Shown here in pieces: positions 1 to 5,055 of a stretch of DNA of 5,055 nt (the first letter of the stretch is position 1; each line of letters begins with the position of its first letter). This DNA is from Bacteroidota bacterium (GTDB lineage Bacteria; Bacteroidota; Bacteroidia; Flavobacteriales; Schleiferiaceae). Under the pieces are notes generated by a model. That model ran no database searches and was not told the DNA's origin. It saw only the letters and a list, made by a program, of their open reading frames with translations. The stretch is taken from the NCBI GenBank assembly GCA_003023665.1, contig PXYR01000005.1, forward strand, positions 23,314-28,368. Reading direction: 5' to 3'. A program made the position numbers and the translations under genes.

Positions 1-362
1 AAATCGGCCCAATCGGGTAAATCGTAGTCGTGGTTTCCCTTGACTAGAGTAAAAGTGCGGCTGCCTGCTTTTTGAATAAGACTCTTTAAATCAATAGTTT
101 CTTTATTTTGATTCCCATCAAAAAGATCCCCTAGAAAAACCACATTGGAAGTAGGATGTCTTTCCATAGCTTCTTTTAATCGCTGCATCCCTTTCTTATG
201 TGCCGCTACAGGAGTAGGGATACCTTCTTTTCGGAATTGACCGCCTTTGCCAAGATGTAGGTCGGAAATAAACAAGGTGTTCAATGCTTTCACATGCATT
301 GAACCGTCAAAGTATAAGCGACAAGATTGGCCGCCGAACGTATAGTTCAGCCACTGTTTCAT
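1..362 (-). CDS. pdeM: PdeM-type calcineurin-like metallophosphoesterase (5' part, C-terminus cut by window edge)
   Basis: I translated this from the reverse strand: 120 full codons are visible, beginning with ATG at 362-360, and the frame stays open to the window edge. The visible part carries three calcineurin-like phosphoesterase metal-binding motifs: SDLHLGK at residues 33-39 (D34, H36), GDLFD at 78-82 (D79) and GNHD at 109-112 (N110, H111). The block LHLGKGGQFRKEGIPTP and the short N-terminal stretch before it match the family named ligase-associated DNA damage response endonuclease PdeM (COG1407-like). Members are usually a little over 200 residues, so about half is present. The family is predicted to be a metal-dependent nuclease or phosphodiesterase and in other genomes sits beside a DNA ligase, an exonuclease and an Lhr-type helicase; none of these is visible here. 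A later ATG (residue 22) would remove the family-like N-terminus, so 362 is preferred. The start overlaps the lspA stop, suggesting coupled translation. A LpxH-like or other phosphoesterase is less likely because of the GKxxxFRxxGIPxP block. Confidence 0.85.
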   Translation of the reverse strand, partial: MKQWLNYTFGGQSCRLYFDGSMHVKALNTLFISDLHLGKGGQFRKEGIPTPVAAHKKGMQRLKEAMERHPTSNVVFLGDLFDGNQNKETIDLKSLIQKAGSRTFTLVKGNHDYDLPDWAD

Positions 363-364
363 TA
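360..364 (-). promoter_or_regulatory. TAATG stop/start overlap between lspA and pdeM
   Basis: Read on the minus strand, these five bases are TAATG. The TAA ends lspA and the ATG, sharing one base, begins the phosphoesterase gene. Such an overlap normally means the two genes share one transcript and that ribosomes ending lspA can restart on the next gene. No strong purine-rich ribosome site is evident just upstream. Confidence 0.75.
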
Positions 365-949
365 CTTGAAAACACTACGTTGAAAGACAAAAAGTAGACC
401 TACACCGGTAGATATAGCAGTATCTGCAATATTAAAAATGGGTCTGAAAAAAGTAAAATATTTACCGCCCCAAACAGGTAACCATTCGGGAAGATTTCCT
501 TCATACAAAGGAAAGTAGAGCATATCCACTACTTTGCCTTGTAACACCGGAGCATAACCGCCTGCTTCAGGCAAAAACTCTGCGACCTTTCCTAATGAAT
601 CGGAGAAAATGACGCCATAGTACAAGCTGTCCAAAACATTGCCTATTGCACCGGCTAGTATCAAGCTTATACCCCAGACAGCAACATTAGTTGTCCCGGC
701 TTTGACGGTGGACCTCAACCAATACATTATTCCAATAATTGCAATGATTCTGAATATGGTTAATGCCAACTTACCCGTGACACCTCCAAGTTCTAGTCCA
801 AAGGCCATACCAGGGTTTTCGGTAAAATGAATATAAAACCAAGGTGTGATTTCGAAGCTTTGACCAAGGTACATGGTGCTCTTTACCCAAAGCTTAACTA
901 ATTGGTCAAATAGAATTACAGAGAAGACAATTAAGGTTGCTTTTCTCAA
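362..949 (-). CDS. lspA: Lipoprotein signal peptidase (signal peptidase II)
   Basis: This is the inner-membrane aspartyl protease that removes signal peptides from diacylglyceryl-modified prolipoproteins, the second step of bacterial lipoprotein maturation. The 195-residue product has four hydrophobic segments, near residues 4-22, 60-78, 88-106 and 172-192. Family motifs are in order: D15-Q16 with K19, ENPGMAFG at 44-51, GNVLD at 103-107, VVDM at 140-143 and FNIADT at 172-177. By alignment with characterised LspA, D142 and D176 are the likely catalytic pair, and N104 and D107 are conserved structural residues. The protein is longer than the usual 160-170 residues because D107 to D142 is 35 residues (about 9 in proteobacterial enzymes) and D142 to D176 is also extended, as I recall for Bacteroidota members. 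The start is TTG at 949-947: an in-frame stop lies five codons upstream and the next ATG (M26) would delete the first membrane helix and D15. It overlaps the end of the DksA-like gene. Confidence 0.95.
   Translation of the reverse strand: MRKATLIVFSVILFDQLVKLWVKSTMYLGQSFEITPWFYIHFTENPGMAFGLELGGVTGKLALTIFRIIAIIGIMYWLRSTVKAGTTNVAVWGISLILAGAIGNVLDSLYYGVIFSDSLGKVAEFLPEAGGYAPVLQGKVVDMLYFPLYEGNLPEWLPVWGGKYFTFFRPIFNIADTAISTGVGLLFVFQRSVFK
946..949 (-). promoter_or_regulatory. TTGA start/stop overlap deciding the lspA start
   Basis: On the minus strand these four bases read TTGA. TGA ends the DksA-like gene and TTG, shifted by one base, is the only start codon that gives lspA its full first helix. 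Upstream in the lspA frame a TAA occurs at 964-962, only five codons earlier, with no ATG or GTG between. The arrangement points to translational coupling. A weak purine stretch (GGAAGC) lies upstream, but the spacing is too long for a convincing Shine-Dalgarno site. Confidence 0.7.
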
Positions 950-1329
950 CGCTGATTGAGTTTAGCTTCCATGCTCAGTGTAGCGTGAGGAACCAATTTT
1001 AGTCTATCTGCTTCAATTAGTTTGCCTGTAACTCTGCAGATGCCGTACGTTTTATTTTCAATGCGAACAATTGCATTTTTTAAATCGCGTATGAATTTCT
1101 CCTGACGAGAAGCTAATTGAGAGTTTCTCTCTTTACTCATGGTGATAGATCCCTCTTCAAAGGATTTAAATTGAGGAGAGGTATCGTCTGTACCGTTATT
1201 CATATCATTCGCAAATTGTTCTCTAAGAAGTGCTAAATCTTCTTCTGCTTTTGCGATTTTCTTTTCAATGATTGTTCTGAATTCGGCCAATTCAGCATCA
1301 TTATATCTGGTTTTTGCTTGATCTGACAT
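946..1329 (-). CDS. DksA/TraR-family protein with degenerate zinc finger
   Basis: The 127-residue product has the DksA/TraR layout: an N-terminal part, a long charged helical hairpin (about residues 11-90) whose turn is near N44-P52 with acidic D48 and D49, then a short globular C-terminal segment. DksA proteins insert this coiled coil into the secondary channel of RNA polymerase and, with ppGpp in proteobacteria, adjust promoter output. The C-terminal segment around YGICRVTG and RLKLVPHATL aligns with the DksA C4 zinc finger, but only C98 remains; the other three cysteine positions are T101, S119 and A122, so zinc binding in the usual way is not possible. I recall the same pattern in other Bacteroidota proteins annotated as TraR/DksA zinc finger proteins. 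The reading frame can be extended to a TTG at 1335, but ATG at 1329 gives the family-like start MSDQAKTRY and is preferred. It lies 44 bases after ileS and overlaps lspA. The regulatory role is inferred from family only. Confidence 0.85.
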   Translation of the reverse strand: MSDQAKTRYNDAELAEFRTIIEKKIAKAEEDLALLREQFANDMNNGTDDTSPQFKSFEEGSITMSKERNSQLASRQEKFIRDLKNAIVRIENKTYGICRVTGKLIEADRLKLVPHATLSMEAKLNQR

Positions 1330-1373
1330 GTTCAAATAAGTTTACTGTATAGGAAAGAGAGGCACGAATTTAA
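1330..1373 (-). other. 44-base gap between ileS and the DksA-like gene
   Basis: This is the longest non-coding stretch in the window. On the minus strand it is AT-rich with a short pyrimidine run in the middle. I see no stem-loop followed by T residues, and no good match to the Bacteroidota promoter pattern (TTTG around -33, TAnnTTTG around -7). The TTATTTG just before the ATG is too close to the start and lacks the correct spacing to be a -7 box. The gap is therefore probably transcribed through. Confidence 0.55.
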
Positions 1374-4300
1374 TTAAATCTTTGAAATAGAAATACAAAT
1401 CTTATGCCCTTCTACCTCCGTTTCATTTACATCTGTTTCACCCCACAATATTTGATCTGCGAGCACTTCGTCTTTTATATAAGGTACGAAACTTTCTAGA
1501 TTAGACGTGAAGTTTTTTTCGGAATGAATAGTAACAGAAATCCTGTCCACTACATCTAATCCAGAGGATTTACGTAGGTTCTGAAGTCTATTTACTAATT
1601 CTCTTGCCAATCCCTCATTGCGCAAATCATCTGTCAATTCAGCGTCTAATGCAACGGTTAATCCATCACCGGTTGCAACGAGCATACCTGGAATATCTTC
1701 TGTTACCACTTCACAATCAGCTATATCAATGGTAACCATTTGACCTTGGTCTTCAAAGGAGATTTCTCCTCTACTTTCAAAGTCATCTATTGCACTGGGC
1801 TGCATACCTTCAATAAAAACTTTAACCGCTTTCATGTGACGGCCTACTTTAGGTCCTAGCGCCTTGAAATTTGGACGCACTTTTTTGACAAAAACCCCGG
1901 CATCCGGAGCTATGATTTCAAGCGACTTCACATTGACTTCGGCGAGTAAAAGGTCTTGAATGCTTTCTAATACGACTGTATCATCATGGTTTAAAGCTGG
2001 AACAAGAACTCTTGCGAGCGGCTGTCTAACCTTTAAATTTTCCTTCTTACGAATGCTTAATACTAATGAGGTGAGTTTTCTGGCCGTATTAATTTTAAGT
2101 TCCAAATCCGCATTGATGAGCGCTGAATTACTTGTAGGATATTCCGTTAAATGAACACTGTTTTCTCCGTTTAAAACCACTCCATTGTGAAGGTCCTGAT
2201 ACAAACGGTCAGCATAAAACGGCGCTAGTGGGGCCATTAGACGACTCAATGTTTCCAAACAGGTCCATAAAGTTTGGTAGGCACTTATTTTATCTGCTTC
2301 ATATTCACCTTTCCAAAACCTGCGGCGACCAAGCCTAACATACCAATTGGAAAGTTTTTCCGTGGTAAATTCTTGAATTGGTCGGAAAGCGCGAGTAGGT
2401 TCAAATGCTTCCATACCATTGACTACTTGCGCTATCAAGGTATTTAATTCGGAAAGAATCCATTGATCCATTTCTGGTCGCTCGGATACCGGGATGGCGG
2501 CTTCTTTAAATTGAAAACCATCCACATTGGCATACAATGCAAAGAAGGCGTAAGTATTGTGTAAGGTTCCAAAGAATTTACGACGAACCTCTTCCAAACC
2601 CTCCATATCAAATCTAAGGTTGTCCCAAGGTGAGGCATTGGTCAGCATGTACCAACGAAGGGCATCTGCACCATATTTTTCCATGGTATCAAACGGGTCT
2701 ACAGCATTGCCCAATCGTTTGGACATTTTCATGCCGTTTTTGTCTAAAACAAGACCATTTGAGATCACGTTTTTGTAGGCCACTTTATTGAAAACCATTG
2801 ACGAAATGGCGTGCAGTGTGAAAAACCAACCGCGCGTTTGATCCACCCCTTCGGCAATGAAATTTGCTGGATAAGCTCCTTCTTGATCCACCTTGTCCTT
2901 GTTTTCAAAAGGGTAGTGCCATTGCGCATAGGGCATTGAACCGCTGTCAAACCAAACGTCAATCAAGTCACTTTCACGGTGCATTACCTTGCCGGTAGGA
3001 CTTGTTAAAACGACTTTATCCATGATATGACGATGAAGGTCAATCTTGTCATAGTTTGATGTACTCATATCACCGGCAACGAAACCTTCGAGTGGATCAT
3101 GGTCCATATTTCCAGCCTCTATGGAGTTGCGAATTTCTGATTGCAGCTTTTCTACGCTTCCAATACAGATGTGGTGATCACCATCTTCTGTGCTCCAAAT
3201 GGGCAACGGAATTCCCCAAAACCTAGAACGACTTAGGTTCCAATCATTTAAATTTTCCAGCCAATTTCCAAACCTTCCTGTTCCTGTAGAAGCAGGTTTC
3301 CAGTTGATGGTCTTATTCAAAGCAATCATCTGTTCTTTATTGGAAGTGGATTTGATAAACCAGCTATCCAGCGGGTAGTACAAAACGGGTTTGTCCGTAC
3401 GCCAACAATGCGGGTAGCTGTGCTCGTACTTCTCAATCTTGAATGCCTTGTTTTCTAACTTTAACTTTAGGGCAATGCGTTCATCTACGCTCAAATAAGC
3501 CTTAAGTTCAGGGATGATTGGCTTAAGTTTTTCCTTTTGCTCAAGGAATGACGTTTCTTTTTCAGCGTCTGTGAGGTATTCAGCTTTGATGTATTCATTT
3601 CCCAGGCCAAAAATAGGATCGGCCAACTCTGGTCTGAATTTACCGCGTAAATCTACCAATGGAACCAAATTATCATTTTCATCCATTACCAATAGAGGCG
3701 GGACACCGGCATCAGCAGCTACTTTAGCATCATCTGCCCCAAAGGTTGGAGCAGTATGTACAATACCCGTTCCGTCCTCCGTGGTAACAAAATCTCCCGG
3801 AATAACCTTAAAAGCATCCTCCGGCCGTTCATGAGGTAAAGCATATGGCAGAAGTTGCTCGTACTGAATTCCAACTAGGTCTTTTCCTTGAACGGTCTTT
3901 ATTACCTCGTAAGGTATTTTTTTGTCACCGTTTTGATACGATTTAGGATCGCCCTCTACGAATTTTTTGCCAAAGAGTTTGCCTAGCAATGCGGTTGCAG
4001 CAATGATATTAATTGGCTCAAAAGTATATTGATTGAACGTCCTTACTAAGGAATATTCAATCTTTGGACCAACGGTTAGAGCGGTATTGGAGGGCAACGT
4101 CCACGGTGTAGTGGTCCAAGCCAAGAATTGTGCATCCTCTGAGCCAAAGAGCGTCCTTGTTTTCTCCGAAGAAATCATCTTGAATTGTGCAACAACCGTG
4201 TGGTCTTTCACATTTCTATAGCATCCGGGTTGATTGAGCTCATGCGAACTCAAACCCGTTCCGGCCTTTGGTGAATAAGGTTGAATAGTATACCCCTTGT

Positions 4301-4820
4301 AGATAAGACCTTTATTGTAGAGTTCAGCAAGTAGCCACCATACGCTCTCCATGTATTTAGAATCGTAGGTTACATAGGGATCGTCCAAGTCCACCCAATA
4401 CCCCATCTGATCGGTAAGTTCTTTCCAGATGCCCGTGTACCGCATTACTGCTTCTCTACACGCATCGTTGTACTCTTCTATGGAAATCTTGCTGCCAATA
4501 TCTTCTTTGGTAATTCCCAATTCTTTTTCTACCCCCAATTCAACAGGGAGTCCGTGAGTATCCCATCCCGCTTTGCGATCAACTAGATAACCTTGTTGTG
4601 TTTTGTATCGGCAGAAAACGTCCTTTAAAGAGCGCCCCATCACATGATGAATGCCTGGCAAACCATTAGCACTTGGTGGGCCTTCAAAGAAAATCCAAGG
4701 TTCAGCTCCTTGACGTTTGGATAGTGTTTGTTCAAATACGTTTTCTGCTTTCCAACGCTCAAGAACGTCTTTGTGTATAGCAGCTAAATCTAAATGTGAA
4801 TATTCTTCGAATGTACTCAT
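1374..4820 (-). CDS. ileS: Isoleucyl-tRNA synthetase, IleRS2 (eukaryote-like) type
   Basis: This cytosolic class Ia enzyme joins isoleucine to tRNA-Ile using ATP and edits mischarged valine. From ATG at 4820 the product is 1148 residues, against roughly 930 for the common bacterial IleRS1. Visible in order are: the catalytic nucleotide-binding motif GPPSANGLPGIHH (residues 47-59), AGWDTHGLPVE (84-94), the CP1 editing domain with WTTTPWTLPSN (235-245) and GIVHTAPTFGADD (352-364), the NLSRSRFWGIPLPIW block (528-542), EGVDQTRGWF (657-666), KMSKR (698-702), the anticodon-binding helical region with SNWYVRLGRRRFW (824-836), and a long C-terminal region (about 950-1148). The C-terminus lacks the cysteine-rich zinc module of IleRS1. 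The HIGH motif reads G56-I57-H58-H59, with the first and third positions swapped. The frame extends to a TTG at 4856, but that would overlap the preceding gene by 29 bases; ATG at 4820 gives the conserved start MSTFEEYSHLDL seven bases after the previous stop. No frameshift or internal stop is present. Confidence 0.97.
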   Translation of the reverse strand: MSTFEEYSHLDLAAIHKDVLERWKAENVFEQTLSKRQGAEPWIFFEGPPSANGLPGIHHVMGRSLKDVFCRYKTQQGYLVDRKAGWDTHGLPVELGVEKELGITKEDIGSKISIEEYNDACREAVMRYTGIWKELTDQMGYWVDLDDPYVTYDSKYMESVWWLLAELYNKGLIYKGYTIQPYSPKAGTGLSSHELNQPGCYRNVKDHTVVAQFKMISSEKTRTLFGSEDAQFLAWTTTPWTLPSNTALTVGPKIEYSLVRTFNQYTFEPINIIAATALLGKLFGKKFVEGDPKSYQNGDKKIPYEVIKTVQGKDLVGIQYEQLLPYALPHERPEDAFKVIPGDFVTTEDGTGIVHTAPTFGADDAKVAADAGVPPLLVMDENDNLVPLVDLRGKFRPELADPIFGLGNEYIKAEYLTDAEKETSFLEQKEKLKPIIPELKAYLSVDERIALKLKLENKAFKIEKYEHSYPHCWRTDKPVLYYPLDSWFIKSTSNKEQMIALNKTINWKPASTGTGRFGNWLENLNDWNLSRSRFWGIPLPIWSTEDGDHHICIGSVEKLQSEIRNSIEAGNMDHDPLEGFVAGDMSTSNYDKIDLHRHIMDKVVLTSPTGKVMHRESDLIDVWFDSGSMPYAQWHYPFENKDKVDQEGAYPANFIAEGVDQTRGWFFTLHAISSMVFNKVAYKNVISNGLVLDKNGMKMSKRLGNAVDPFDTMEKYGADALRWYMLTNASPWDNLRFDMEGLEEVRRKFFGTLHNTYAFFALYANVDGFQFKEAAIPVSERPEMDQWILSELNTLIAQVVNGMEAFEPTRAFRPIQEFTTEKLSNWYVRLGRRRFWKGEYEADKISAYQTLWTCLETLSRLMAPLAPFYADRLYQDLHNGVVLNGENSVHLTEYPTSNSALINADLELKINTARKLTSLVLSIRKKENLKVRQPLARVLVPALNHDDTVVLESIQDLLLAEVNVKSLEIIAPDAGVFVKKVRPNFKALGPKVGRHMKAVKVFIEGMQPSAIDDFESRGEISFEDQGQMVTIDIADCEVVTEDIPGMLVATGDGLTVALDAELTDDLRNEGLARELVNRLQNLRKSSGLDVVDRISVTIHSEKNFTSNLESFVPYIKDEVLADQILWGETDVNETEVEGHKICISISKI

Positions 4821-4827
4821 TGGGTTT

Positions 4828-5055
4828 CTATACAGTGGCAACGCACTTAAGTTCAATTGCTATAGGAGTTGGTAGACTATTGATTTCAACGGTAGTTCTA
4901 CAAGGCTGGTTTTCCTTGAAGTATTCAGCGTAAATTCGATTGAATGTGTGGAAGTCACGCTTCATATCAACTAGAAAGACGGTTACATCCACAAGTTTTT
5001 CCCAAGAAGAGCCGCTTGCTTCTAAAATTGCTTTCACATTCGCAAAAACACTGTG
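4828..5055 (-). CDS. RidA/YjgF/UK114-family deaminase (3' part, N-terminus cut by window edge)
   Basis: The last 75 codons and the TAG stop (4830-4828) are visible; the frame is open to the window edge, so a GTG at 5037 is internal and not a start. The segment matches the C-terminal half of the RidA family: an alpha-helix with VKAILEASGSSWEKLVDVTV, then FLVDM, the NRIYAEYF helix, PCRTTVEI and a closing strand AIELKCVATV. The arginine in PCRTT (visible residue 53) corresponds to the RidA arginine that binds the substrate carboxylate, and the glutamate in AIELK (visible 68) to the usual active-site acid. RidA proteins form trimers and hydrolyse reactive enamine/imine intermediates. FLVDMKRDF and LPTPIAIELK also remind me of RidA relatives annotated as 2-aminomuconate deaminase in kynurenine breakdown, so that role is an alternative. 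The full length should be about 125-150 residues. The stop lies seven bases before ileS, suggesting co-transcription. Confidence 0.88.
   Translation of the reverse strand, partial: HSVFANVKAILEASGSSWEKLVDVTVFLVDMKRDFHTFNRIYAEYFKENQPCRTTVEINSLPTPIAIELKCVATV

Noticed and set aside
639..830. A 63-codon plus-strand open frame opposite lspA
   Set aside because: It is fully antisense to the conserved lspA membrane region and shows no family resemblance or independent start signal.
1330..1335. TTG start two codons upstream of the DksA-like ATG
   Set aside because: ATG at 1329 is a stronger start and gives the usual family N-terminus; the two extra residues add nothing recognisable.
1330..1345. TTATTTG as a possible Bacteroidota -7 promoter element
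   Set aside because: It lacks the two-base spacer of TAnnTTTG, has no partner TTTG box at the right distance, and is nearly adjacent to the start codon.
1344..1352. ACTGTATAG before the DksA-like gene and its inverted copy at 4828-4836 before ileS
   Set aside because: A nine-base match between two sites is expected by chance in 5 kb, and one copy lies in the coding end of the RidA-family gene.
3514..3834. A 106-codon open frame on the plus strand inside ileS
   Set aside because: It is antisense to the conserved editing-domain region of ileS, has no recognisable domain and a low-complexity serine-rich translation typical of a shadow frame.
4821..4856. Extension of ileS to a TTG start at 4856, adding 12 residues
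   Set aside because: It would overlap the RidA-family gene, and the added residues have no similarity to IleRS N-termini; ATG at 4820 fits the family.
5035..5037. GTG at 5037 as the start of a short RidA-like protein
   Set aside because: The frame stays open upstream to the window edge with family-like residues (VFANVKAIL), so the gene continues beyond 5055.

Overview
The window looks like chromosomal core sequence from a member of the Bacteroidota, most likely a flavobacteria-like lineage. I base this on three things. The isoleucyl-tRNA synthetase is the long, eukaryote-like type (IleRS2). The DksA/TraR-like protein has the degenerate zinc finger I associate with this phylum. The signal peptidase II has an enlarged region around its catalytic motifs and the VVDMLYFP signature. 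The DNA is moderately AT-rich, and no clear Shine-Dalgarno sequence precedes the genes, which also fits. The species cannot be named from this window.

All five genes lie on the minus strand, so transcription runs from position 5055 towards 1. In that order they are: the 3' end of a RidA/YjgF-family deaminase gene (4828-5055, start outside the window); ileS (1374-4820); a DksA/TraR-like gene (946-1329); lspA (362-949); and the 5' part of a metallophosphoesterase gene recognised as pdeM (1-362, end outside the window). The gaps are 7 and 44 bases, and the last two junctions are overlaps (TTGA and TAATG). I see no convincing terminator or promoter between the genes, so a single operon or read-through unit is likely. 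No stretch over 300 bases lacks a gene.

The gene set is housekeeping: charging of tRNA-Ile, a transcription-factor-like regulator, lipoprotein signal peptide removal, a possible DNA-repair nuclease and a metabolite-damage-control deaminase. I find no RNA gene, mobile element, CRISPR array, long repeat or sign of horizontal transfer, and no evidence for a new multi-gene system. The points most worth a second look are the swapped HIGH motif (GIHH) in the synthetase, which is linked to very strong mupirocin resistance in this enzyme class; the DksA-like protein that keeps only one of four zinc cysteines; and the enlarged LspA with a TTG start fused to the upstream stop codon.
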